The notes beneath the pieces are model-generated. The model was not told where the DNA came from. It worked only from the letters and a program-made list of their open reading frames with translations, and did not search any database. Shown here piece after piece: positions 24,021-36,100 of a stretch of 64,000 bases of DNA. The translations under genes were made by a program, and so were the position numbers. The stretch's first letter is position 1. Each line of letters starts with the position of its first letter. The DNA comes from Trogon surrucura (lineage: Eukaryota > Chordata > Aves > Trogoniformes > Trogonidae). The stretch is taken from contig CM036639.1 in the NCBI GenBank assembly GCA_020746105.1, positions 3,115,501-3,179,500 of the forward strand. The letters run 5' to 3'.

Positions 24021-27000
24021 GGGAGGGCCAGCACCGCTGTCCCCCGTCCCCTCGGCTCCCCCCGGGCCACCCGAGCGATGGAACCCAGCAGCTGCTCCCT
24101 CAGGTCACAGGCGCTGCTGAACTTGGAGCCACCATCAGTGTCACCTTCTCCCAGACAAGGAAAACCTTCCACTGGCTTCTCCTGCCGCCTGCTCAGGAGG
24201 GGACGCTCAGCGGCCGGGCTCGTCCTTCGGTTGCTGCCGCTGTTTCCCTTTTTATTTTTGCCTTTTAGCTTTATCCCGGGGACAGGCTGAGCTTAATCCG
24301 CACAGAAGACGCGAGTCCCTGTCCCACAGGCTGAGCCTGAGGCCAGCTCCTTTGCTTTCCCCTGATGGTCCTTCTGTGCAGTAAGAGTCGCTCTTTCCCT
24401 TCGGGACAGCAGAGAGGGTGTTTGAGATGCTCCAGACACATCGACAGCAGCAGCACAGCCAAAAACATGGTCCTCGGGAATCCCCGGGGTGTTTTGTGCC
24501 ATCGTAAAATATCCCAGATGTCTGAGATCTACTGGAGGGATCAAAGGAGGGAATCCCCGTTCCTGGCTCCCGGGGCAAGCCGGGCCGTGTTGGGTTTTGG
24601 CTGTGATTTCTTGCCCCTGCCAGGTAGGTCCATCCGCAGGATGATGCCGATGGAGGGAGAGAAGCCCCATGAAACTGCTTCACCACTGCTTCTGGTGCAG
24701 GGAGGACACAGGGGAAACTCCTGCCACTCCTCAATGCAGCAGCCAGACTCCTCTGTATTTAAATTAAAGTTCATGGAGACCTTACGCAGAGCAGCCGCGT
24801 TCACCATCTCCCACGCAGACACCGTCCTCTGCCTCTCCTTCCCTGGGGAAGCTGCTTTTCCTGAGGTGGTTCCAACCGGGCTGTTCTTCCTGGTTATCCA
24901 GGAGAATCCAGGATATTGCCATATTCTGCAGATCGCTTTGACGGAGCGCTAAAAAGCCGGTGCAGTAGATGCGCCGCTCACCCAGCGCGACGGGCCTGAG
25001 AGGGGGCCGGAAAGTGCCTTTTCTAAATAAATCTGTTGAGGCACACGAGAAACCCAGAAGAGGCAGAAAGTAGCAAAGTAATCCTCTTGTCTCCTTAAGC
25101 TCGCTTTCCAAATGTCCTGACAACAAAGAATTTCTGTTGTTCCACACATACATGGATATGAACTGCTGGATTTTGGTACAGGCGGAGATTTTTAACCAAC
25201 GAAGTGTCTGAACGTAAAGATAGAAAGGAGCTTGTGGCTCCTTTCTGGACACATTTTTCTGTGGGGTTTGTTGGGTTTTTTTATGGAATTGACCTTTTGT
25301 ACTTTTCTGACCTGGGTGGTGTTTCTGATACTTCCCTTACTGGTACAACTAGGAGCTTTGAAATTCCTCCCATCCTTTAGGGCCAAACAAAATAATCTGG
25401 GCCAGGAAAGCAGGTCCCAGGTGAGAACAGGTCAGAGCATCACGCGAGAGCGGGGAGCGGGACCCCCAACCCCTGACGGATGGACCAGAAATGCACCCAG
25501 AGCCACAGAGGTGTGGGCACTGGTGGGTGCAGAAGCCACTGGTGTCTTGTGCTGCCAGGCTGCAGAGGCACAGGAGAGGGTGGCCCTGCTGAGCGTCGCT
25601 CCCGCTGCAGCACTGAGAAACCCCAAAAAGCCCCAAACTGGCCCAGCCATGACAACTGGCTCTGGAGAAGGGACGATCACCCAGCCCAGGTCCCAGACTG
25701 TCACCCCGCCGCGCCTGCTCCCCAATTTCTCACCAGTCTCATCTCTTGCAGCTGCCGCAGCAGCTCCTCAGTCTCCTTCACCCCATCTGTTCTGTTTCCA
25801 CCTCCAGGGGCCATTCTGGGCCCTGGCTTTGCTCTGTGACTCTCCCCAGCGGGATGCGAGGACACGGCGGCTGCAGAGGCTTCTGCTGTCTGAGTCCGGC
25901 GCTGTGACCCCAGGGAAGGGACGGGATCCCCTCCCAGCCCTCCCTCCTTGGCTGCCCGCTGCTGTCACATTCCAAATGCAGGAACATCTCCCAGGGTTTA
26001 TGCAGCAGCTCAACCCAAACTACCTGAGAAATACGACAGATTCCATGAATACCAATTTGAAAAGCAGGTAAGAAAAATTTTCTCTCTGTTAATATAATTT
26101 TAAATTTCGTTCCTCTGAGGATCAGGAATACTGGGCTTCCTGCCGTAGAAACCCTGCTCTTCAGCTCCATTTAAAAAAGATGAACCAGTGCCTGCTCCTG
26201 GACCAGTTCTCACTCAACTAAAGTCACAAACTCGGGCAGAGGGGCAGAAAAGATGAGATGATACAACAGCAAAGCTCCTGATGAACAACGGAACGAAGCG
26301 CGATGCACCGGTAAGAAGCTGTAGGTGTTCCCAAAGACCAGGTGCCAAAAGCATTCACGAGCTGGAAATCCAGAGCTACCAGCAGCTCCCGGGGTTCTCT
26401 ACGTCACCGTGGTTCAGACACAAAATTAAGTCTCGCAGCTTGGAAGTCAAATTTCATGAATGCTTTGCCTTTCTCTGGAGACACGTGAAGCTGAGCCTGC
26501 CATTAACAAAGCTCCGCGTCGCCACTAGGAAGCGAACAGCCTAAATCCCCCGTATTGGAGCCGACACAGAGAAACTGCAGCCGAGACACAGGAAGAATAA
26601 CTCGGCTCTCGCTGCCGTGCGTGAAGCAGGGCGGGAAGTCGGCTGCCGAGCGGAGAATTCAGCTACTGGGCTGCCTCTGCCCGCGCAGTCGTGAAAGTCC
26701 GGGGTGAAAAAACAAACGGGGGAGAAAGAGGAAGGGTTAAATTCGACGGCACTTTTACAGTCAAACTTGGGTCTCAAAAAATTGCTGAATTAGGGTAACA
26801 TAACGGGCAAAAAGGAGCGCTGAAAGCTGTAACCCGGGATGTCCGTGTAGGCAGCAGGAGGAATTCCTACACAGCCTCAGCCTTCCCTGCAAACTTCCCC
26901 TCCAGGTGTGACGGCGTAACCGAGCCCGTAACCGTTTCTCCGCGGAGCCCCCGGCAGTCGCAGCCACAAAGAGAATAAAAAATAGCAATAAAAAAGCCCC

Positions 27001-27285
27001 CGCTCCGTACCTGGGAGCTTATTGAACCTCCCGTCGAGCTGTGGGACGTACGCGGAACAGAACCATTTGCGTCAGGCATAACCCTGCACCCCAAATTCCA
27101 AAATTCTGGGGAGGTTCACTCGAGGAGGTTCCCCGGAACCTGCAGCGGATCCGCAGGAGACACCAGCATCCCCAGCTGCTCCCGGACAGAAACCGGCCTC
27201 CACGTACCCCAAAGCGGGTCCTACAACTTCTCTCCAGCTCCTGAAGGACGGATCCCAAAGTTAACCCAAAGGACCTGGGGAGAGA
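24021..27285. other. Intergenic region between CDC27 3' end and KANSL1 distal promoter
   Basis: About 3.3 kb of moderately GC-rich sequence. No recognised gene or transposon. The longest frame (25232-26071, plus, 279 codons) is discussed in the findings and is not called as a gene. Confidence 0.55.
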
Positions 27286-27302
27286 CCTGCTTTTAAAAGT
27301 AG

Positions 27303-27308
27303 TTTATT
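27303..27308 (-). terminator. CDC27: Polyadenylation signal AATAAA, likely CDC27 distal
   Basis: The plus strand TTTATT reads AATAAA on the minus strand. The 3' end would fall near 27285. An alternative AATAAA near 28727 could give a shorter UTR. Confidence 0.45.
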
Positions 27309-28928
27309 TGGATATTCCACATCCTTTAACGAGTCGCAAATATATTAACAGAAAAGACCTCTTTTTCCTTTTTTTGTTTTACTTTCCCCCGCCCCTAAGA
27401 CTGTACAATTTTGGAAAATAAAAAAATCAGGAAAAGCAAAAAAAAAAAAAAAAAATCACATTGTTTCAATGCAAACAGTACACACCACGCCCACGCTTTG
27501 CATTTTTCCATAGTTTTGTTGTAAGAAAATGACAGTTCCCTAATTCTTTTCAGTGGAAACACTCGCTCTAACCTGGCTGCTAGAGCGCCCTCATGCTCAC
27601 CATCCCCCTCCCTGCCCCAACTCAAAGAGAGCAAAAGTTTTCTGGAGGAAATATTAATTCTGTGTATCTATTTAGAAGGTGAAATAGCAGCACGGTCTAC
27701 ACGTCACTTGAGATTCTTGGGGGGGGGGGCAAGAAAAAAAATCACTTTCAGGTAGAATGCAGGTATAAAGCAAAGGAGAGTTTGGAGGATTAAATCCATG
27801 AAAATCCTTTTAACATCCCGGCTGAATGAAAAGCTCTTCCCAGGGTGTTGAAAATTTTGCTACACTTGTTCAGAGCTTTTAGAGAATGACAGAAAAGGGA
27901 AAACGCCACCTAATATCCTACAGCTCTGGTCCCCATTTAAACAACAGCATCTGTTACGGAAAAGCCTTGAGAACAGCACCTGCTTCCTCCTGCTTTTTGC
28001 TCAGAAAAGGCGTTGGGAACCACCAGGAAGGCAATTAACACCTCAATTAGCTGCATTCACACCAGTGCTGCCTCCAGACCTCACATCGAAAGGAGATCCT
28101 CCTCCTTCTCCTCCTCCTCCTCCTGGCGAGGTGGCCGGATGGGAAAAACTCGCCAGGAGGGAGCCGGGAGCTCCGACAGAGACACGGGTCAACTCCCGGG
28201 AAATCCAAACCCCGCGTCTTCCTCGGGGAGGACCCGTCAGGGAAAGGGAATCGCCCCCCAACACCTACGGCCACGAAGGAGCGGCGCGGGATTCCGGAGG
28301 CTGAAGCACATCAGGATTTTCCGGCCAACTCGTCAACCTTCGCAGACAGGAGCTGATCGGGATTGCGGGGCAGAGGCACAGAGATCCTGTTCAATGTATT
28401 ATCGCTCCTCAGATTTTCAAAGTTCCTTTTGGTGCTATTAGGGCAGTTTAAGCCTATATTTCATCGCTTATCCTCCTACTTACAGAAAAAAAAACCCAAA
28501 GAATTTTATTTTTGCTCAGCGCTTGGAGATTATTTTCCAGAGAGAAGCGTCCGTGCGGCTCAGACAGAAGACACGCCCAGTGTAAGGCAAGGAGAGAATT
28601 AAAATAAATAAACCTAAAGGTAATTAAGACACCCCTACAAAGCCACACGTGGGGAAAAAAAAAAAGAAAGGAATAGCAAGAGCGATCACAACAAATATGT
28701 TGCTATGAAATTTATATCATTCCCAATTTATTATGCATAAATTGCTCTTTAAAACTGCTTATATCATACACTTTATCATCACTGCACAAAGGGCACCAAT
28801 TGCTGCTGCAGAACGCTACAGAGAGAGATCGTTTCGGACTCGTCGCCGTGGTGCAGCTTCCTCCTCGCAGAAGCAGCCTCTGTAGAAGAGGTAAGTGTTC
28901 CTAGAGTGAGAATCTTAAAGAACAGCTT

Positions 28929-28966
28929 CAAAAGAAAGAAAGAAAGAAAGAAAGAAAAAAAAAAGA
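28929..28966 (+). repeat. (GAAA)n microsatellite
   Basis: About six GAAA repeats followed by an A run, in the probable CDC27 3' UTR; likely length-polymorphic. Confidence 0.9.
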
Positions 28967-30052
28967 CAGATAATTGCACATTTTTGCATCCTGCTTGGAC
29001 CACACTTTACAAAACCATTTTCCAAAATGACGCTACTCTTAGACAATTGTTTGATGCGTTTGACCAAGGTTCTGATTGTATTTAAGGCTTCCACGGTCTT
29101 CCCAGTCTATCTGCTCAGAAACAGGCAGTCACGCTGGATTAAGGGGTTCGATGTTTTCTCGTTACAGTTGCATCTACGCTTCTCTCTTGATTTCGCCCTT
29201 TCTTAATTTTTACGCGTAAAAAGGGGAAGGACAAGTCAAGGGGTAGATGAAAAGCAAAGCAAGGTGTCGCTGACTCGTTTCTCTCAAGTACAAAGTAAAC
29301 ACTGACCTTTCCCGAAACTAGGTGAATAAATTAATTCTTGGTTAGGACATGAAAGCACTTCATGAAAAAAAAAAGCTTCGATTCTGCCATGTGATTCTCC
29401 TGCTACGTTTCCACTCCTGCAAGTCTGCCCTCTAAGTAGGGACACGGGACACCCGACGGGGTTTGTCGCGCTCCCGGTCCTGAGCACGTGCACCGGGTTT
29501 GTTGACTGGAGAAACTGCAGCTTTAAGGTCATTTACATTCCCTGGTATTTAAGTTACACTACGATACGCAAAAGTCTTTAACAGCCTGCGCTTGTCAACA
29601 CTGTCCTTGAAGAACTTGGAAATGAGGTTCAGCACTCTGCTCACCAAGAAAGAACCAAACTAAGACACATTTCTGGGAAAAAGAACAAGACACTGCTTCA
29701 TTAGTACTATCCCCGCATCTACTGGCTTCGTTACAGCAAACCACAAGTCTTTCTTCCATGATATATTTCTTTTTTTTTTTTTTTTTCCAGCAAAAGGGGA
29801 GTCCAAAAATAGCATTTCCTCCTCAGTCGCTTTCATAAACGTGTAAGAGCCAACCAGTGAGACTCGGTAGCAGCGGAATATTGCACTGCCATTAACTCTG
29901 CGTAGGGCTGAAGTCCGAGCGGGGCCCTCGTGGGGTCGGTGGAGAATAATGACAATGCTGGCTCAGTGACGTGAAGACCCAGGATGCGAAGGAAGGGGAG
30001 AACACAACAGTACCGGTCACGCGCTCGAGCTCAGATACTGGCTTTCCGGAGG

Positions 30053-30135
30053 TTAAAATTCGTCGCTTTCAACCGCGTGGAGCTGCGTGTCGTCCGCATC
30101 CGTCATGCTGCTCTCTTGGGATTCGTCTGTGCCGA
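30053..30135 (-). CDS. CDC27: CDC27 exon 19 (stop codon)
   Basis: Encodes GTDESQESSMTDADDTQLHA then VESDEF and the stop TAA at 30055-30053, the conserved acidic C-terminus. Acceptor TTTCTTTCAAG. Joins in frame to either exon 18 donor. Confidence 0.97.
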
Positions 30136-33100
30136 CTTGAAAGAAAAAGAAACACGAAGCGGTCAAGCGCCACGAGGCTGCTTCACTGCAACAATTCCCC
30201 CCCTCTCAATCAACTCCAGCACGTCAACAGCGCAGCAGAAATGGGTCTGGGCTTCCTCTCAAACGCCTGAAAGCCACATGGTCTTCCCCTTTTTCCTTCT
30301 AATACGCCAAGCCCTGCCAGCTTAGGGAAGCCCAAATAAATGCACTTAGAAAGGAATTAACATGAAGCACACGTTAACAGATCACGGCCTCAGCCGCCTT
30401 CCGTTAAGAGCCTGAAACCTCCGACCCCAGATTGGCACACGCGGCTCCAAAACTGCTTTCAGAGCGATTTTTAGCCTTTCCCCTCCTAAAACCACAGCAG
30501 CCACCAGAAATGCTCACAGCAGCTACCCGCTGCACCGCGAGCGCTCGATTTACAATCGAACGATATTCCAGTAGCGGCTCTGGGCAGCCTCTGCTCGCCC
30601 TCATGACACAGAACACGGCACCAGGTCTGAGGTGAGTGAAGAGCTTCGAGTAAGTGTGCACACACGGCTCTGACATCGAGGAATTATTGTGTCCACTAGC
30701 TCGGACGATGGCGAGCCTAGAGCTGCCAGGAGAATGGGACTCCGACAGCTCCTTGCCTAAAGGCAGCACGCCAGGTCAACGCGCACACACCGAGACGCTG
30801 CCCTTAAACATCTGACTTCGACACTGGTTAAAATTAGAGCCCAGGTGTGCACCTAATGACGGTTGTCGCTCACGCACAGGAACGCGACTCAAGTCTGCCT
30901 TCCCTAACACAACTCAGTGTATGAACCGTCAACGTTGTTTCATGTGGAGAAAGAGAGAGAAAGACGCCTTTTATCGCTTTAACGCAAACACGGCACAGGT
31001 TTGTGCACAAGGGACAGAGCCAGGTCCATGCCGGCCAACTGACTGCCCACCGTGGCTCCGCTAGCCCCTAGTACTACTTAATTGACTGCTTTAATTTACT
31101 TTAGTTTGGCTCCAGGATCCTAGAAGAGACCGTGAAACTCTTCCAAGACGTATCTGCAGAGCCCAGGAAACTGAGTTGCTTACGGGCAGCTTCACACACT
31201 TTTATTTTGGTCACAGGCAGTGGGCACAGTAGGTTGTTAGGTTTTGGTTTGGGGGTGTTGGGTTAGAGATCTTTTCCTGTGTGGCTGGGTTTGGGGGTGT
31301 GGTGTTTTTTTGGTATGTTTAAGGAGGGATTTTTGGTGGTTTTTTCCTGCCGCTGAGCAGTCCAAGTGCTCTGTCTCCCTCTTCTGGTCACAAACACGCT
31401 CAGCCCCTGGTTCAATTCAGCCCAACCCCAGAGGCAGGGAGAGAAAAGTTCTTGCCACTTCAGGAATTGCAGTGCAGGGTAATTTTCAGGAGTAAAAAGC
31501 ACACTGTGCACAAAATCAAGGAAAATCAACGTGATAGACGAGAGGAAAACGTGACAACTTTTCCAGCTGAAGATTCAGAAGTGCAAACCAGCATACAGCT
31601 AGGAGCAATAACCCAAACCCTGCTGCATTTTATTCTCATTTAATTGCTCAGTCACATTTATTTTCCATTGCTAGTTGCGGTGAAGATTTAGGACTAACCC
31701 TGCTTCACAGAATTTGAGCTCATGATAAAAAGTCCTAGAGAAACCTGGGGGACTCCTTTTTGTGGAGTACACCCAAGCAGCGTAACGGGAGTGGGTTTTT
31801 CCCCCTCCTCCTCCTCCATTCCACGACTTTCACCAAAAAGCTGCCGTTTCTGCTCAGCACACCAAATATTTTCACCCAGCACGGAGTTGGCTGAACTTCT
31901 GACAAAGTCCCTACAGACAGTTTCAGTTGTGATTCACCTTGAAACGGTTTGATGCTTCTGGGAAGGAAGACTCGCAGCTCTGGGAAGACTTGCTCTCCTG
32001 GGCTACTGTCAGCCAACCATGACTTGTGTCGTTATTTCTGCCCTACTCCATCTACAGATCCCAAAGAAACGTCCCCATCCTTTATTTCACACTTAACGGA
32101 GGAAGCACGGGTGAAATGGTCTGAAGGAAGAGCCTCTGAGTTCTTACTTGCCGAGCGGGAAGTTTTACTTATGAAACCTGGGATTCCTCGTGCTGCCTAA
32201 GAGGAAATATCTCCTCGAATGACAAAAGGTTTGACATACAAACCTGATTCATAGGGGTAACATTCACTGATCTGCTCTTCTTGAGTTATTGGCTCCTCGT
32301 CATCTGGCAGGTAGCGTTTATCAATGGCCTCTTTAATCTGGTTGTTGGCTCCTTTGGGATCTAAGTCCATCGCCCATGAGAAATTCATTAGGGCCAAATG
32401 CGTTTGACCCAGTTTTTTATAAACCTACAAATAAAAGCAAAAAAAAAAAAGGTTGCATTCACATGAAGTTGCTACTTCAAGGTTTGGACAACAAACACAG
32501 CAAGCCCTGGTTAATTGGTATTTTATGAAAAGCAACAGAGGGTAGATATGGAGGATTTATTATACGAGTCCCAAGGGCAACAGCAAATATGTGCAGAAAG
32601 AGTGAGCGTTTCTATTTAAGACTCAAACAAATTAAATTAAATTCGCAGCTGACAGATTAAAAAAAAAAAAGGTAGATCTTCAGATATAAATTTACGCTTT
32701 GGAGCTCTGCAGCAGGGTGGTGTAAAAGCTGTTAGTGTACATGTTTGGTCTTGCACCCTCACCACTCTCCCAATTTTTGGAGTCGCTGTAGCCCCAAATC
32801 TACCCGGGGCTCAGGGAAAGTCCAAAGTCTCAGATTTCTGATGTCAGAGACCCGGAGAACAGCCTGGGGAAGCATCACCACGCGCACACGGTGATCTTAC
32901 GCTCCTCCCCGCAGCTCTCGCACCGAGGACTAGCAAAGGCAGGACACGTGGTTCGGCAGATTTTTGACCTGACTCAGCACGGCCATTCCTACACCCCCGA
33001 GTGACATTTTAACTGTCACTGGCAGATGGAGAAAATTAACAGGACGTTAAGTGACACCGAGCTTCCCCTGTCAAACCGAACAGCAACATTCTCAAGGCAT

Positions 33101-36100
33101 CACTGCACCGCAGGATCCAGCCCATATTTCACCTTCTCTGTCACCGTAACTTGCTCTGAAGCTCTCCTTATCACCAAGGACAGACGAGCAAGTAATTTAT
33201 CTCTGTTAAGCATTTGAAGAGCGAAAGTACTCCAGTTCCTCAAGACAAGGCAAGTCTACAATCAGTTTAGAGGTGCAGCGACTCCTGGACAAATACCAGC
33301 CCACAAGTTTCAGCATAAACCCTTTTACTTCTCTCCAGTTTAAAAATAAAGAAATCTTGCTGATGAAGAGCTATCCAGGACTGTGCTAGAGGTAGGTTTG
33401 TTTTGTTGCTTCCAGATGAGCAGACACCCACAGAGGAAGAAAGGATTTATTTAAAGCCTGTCAGCAGAGAGCGCGGTGAGGAAGGAGGACTTCCATTACC
33501 AGCAAACTTTTCTCCGGCATTAAACATGACACGGAGGTTGGAATGTAAATTCAGCTGACAAACCAGAAATATCCCAGTGGATCAAGTCTTGATGGAGTTT
33601 CATCTTCAGGGGAAGACACACTCTGCGTGCATAACCACGGTGTCTCCTTTCAGTGAAACACCTTTACCAGGATCAGTGTCTTTTAAAAAATTAGTTACCT
33701 TGCACGTTGGCAGTGGTGAAATCAAAGCAGGCAGAGAACAACACTGGATTGGGTTATTTTTTTAATTTGTTTTAAACGAGCTGGAGGCTGCTGCAGTAAT
33801 AACTGGCTTCCGCATTTAAAAGCTGTGAGCAGTCAGCCTTATTTAAAGCTTTGGGAATTTTTAGAATACGGCTCCAGAGGGAAGCAGCTCAGTGACAGGC
33901 ACAAAGTTTTCTCATTAGGCATACACTCCTGCAACACCAGAAACCAAAGAACTTACAATCACAGTTAAATTTCACCTACCTTTCCTATTAAAAAGTAAAC
34001 AAGAGACTCTTTGGGAACAATCTGTTTCAGTTCTTCAAGTTCTTGTAAAGCAGACTGAAAAGAAGAAAAAAGAAAGAGAGAGCTCAGCAAGTACAAGCTA
34101 CAAGTCTGCAACGAGGTATGACACCACTAAACTGTGACTGAGAACTAAGGAGGGGAAAAGAGGAAAAAAAAAACCCTGGCATTTGCATAGAGTATATTCC
34201 ATCAAGAACAGCAGCACAATCTCACGAGAAGCATCAAAATTTCCCTTCACATGAGTTTCTCATTTCAAGATTGTAGCACATTCTGGCCCCATTATCACAG
34301 AAAGAGCGACCTGACTGGGCTTTGGTCTCCTCCAACGTATCCAACAGCCAATTAAAGAGTTTTCCCTCCACACGTGCACACACATTTCTGAGCAAGGTTT
34401 CAGAAACCAGACTGCAGCTTGTCTTCCACAGCCAAAAAACCCAGGCCAGAGGACACCAGTCACTGGAAAGGCAGGCTGGGCTCTGAACAGGGAACAGGTC
34501 AGCAGGGGATCAGACCAGAACCGCTTAGCTTCTGATTTTTCACTCAATAACCCAGCGTTTGAAATAACTGCTTCTTCCTGCTGTTACGGGGCAGTTTGCT
34601 GAGCCTTTGTTAGCAGTTTAGTACGAACTCGCGATAATCCAGTCACGGCAGGGACACGTGCAGTGATTTCTCTCCTTTCTTTGTCCCCAGATTTTAACAA
34701 TCAAAAACTTTAACGTAGTTCTTTTGGCAAAGGTGGCACTTGTCAAAGCCAACGCTTCATGTCAGCCTCTACGAACTCGGCCAATGCCCCCAACTCTTGC
34801 TGCAAGCCCTGAGGCTGCCCAGTGTTAATCTTCCAGGGTATCCCCACTCCTAGCTCCGGCACTTGAAAGATAACTTCGGGTTGGCCCCATGTACCGAATC
34901 TCACCTTGTATTTTTCATTTGCAAATAATACAGAAGCTCTATGGAATTTGCATAGCGGGTTCTTGGGGTCAATGTTAATAGCTTTGTTTAAAGTATCCAA
35001 AGCCTTCTCAGATTTTTTCAGTGCATGCTGGACCTATCACGAAAAAGAGAGAACAATTTTAAAAGGGAAAACCGCAGCTCATCTGCCAGAGACGGCCATT
35101 TACTTACAATCTGTTCCTTTAAAAATATCTGTCCAATTCTAGACCGAGTCTTAACAAGCTTTCTCACAGAAAGAAAGGTTCACCTCACCCCATCTCCACC
35201 TCAGAGCGCTCTCCCCACCCAACAGCTTACAGAAATCTTTTAACCTTTGGCCAGGAGCGAGCTCGACGCCCTTCTCCGTACCCAAGTGAGAAGCAGCCAC
35301 CGCCCCTGCAGAATTTGACACGGCTTTGTCGCCACGCAGAAGGTAAAGGAACGCCAGCAGGGAACCAGCCACTGCACGTATTAAAACATCAACTGAGAGT
35401 ATAACTTTATTACAGGCTAAAAGTACTTGAAAGCTAGAGAGGAGCTTCTTTTCCAACACATTAATCCAGTGGTTACTCATTCACGTGGCATCTAAAAGCT
35501 CCCAGTGGGTACTCTGAACTCGCTGGCTTTTTTTGCTAAAAACATTCAGAATGACTTTCCTAGGGCAGCCAAAGTACAGAAGCAGATTAAAACCCACGGA
35601 CAGAATTAAGTGCAATCTACTTACTACTCCAATGTGGCACAGTAAGACCGAGCTCTGAGGATTGATATCAAGTGCTTTCTGGAAATGCATTTCTGCTAGA
35701 CTGAATTTTTCCTGTTTGTAATAAATCATTCCTAACCCGTACCTGCAAGCAGAGAAACAATTCCGTTAAGGCTCTATTCTAATCGAACTAGTCTTCGGCA
35801 GGGAATACGACCTGGTGGAAATACTCTATGGACTTGCCAACCCCATCCAGGGTGGGGAAACACCTACAACTATCTTGTTTTTCTTGCTCACTTGGGTAGT
35901 TTGAAGGTTTCTCAGGACTAAATGACTTACAGTAGCAGGTCTCACTTTTACTACTTTACGTATTTTTTTTTCCCCCCACACAGAAAAAGCTGCAAGAAAC
36001 CAACTGTATCCAAAGGTACAAAAAGGAGCAGATCTCTCAACTCCTCAACTGCAACTGAGAACAACCAAGCAGCCGCATGAGGAGCGGTACACAGAACAAA

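Larger units (their letters stand above)
27290..30052 (-). other. CDC27: Probable CDC27 3' UTR
   Basis: Non-coding sequence after the stop, A/T-richer than the flanks. Minus-strand AATAAA signals occur at about 28724-28729 and at 27303-27308; the latter, followed by a short T/A-rich end, is my preferred polyadenylation site because beyond it the sequence becomes GC-rich intergenic. A 2.7-kb UTR fits the long vertebrate CDC27 mRNAs. A TCC-rich run (28096-28127) and a (GAAA)n run lie inside it. Confidence 0.5.

Noticed and set aside
22563-24172. Long frames on both strands over the distal island and minisatellite
   Set aside because: Composition effect in the island, and period-driven repeats (for example recurring GTG/VTRGTG-like peptides) over the minisatellite.
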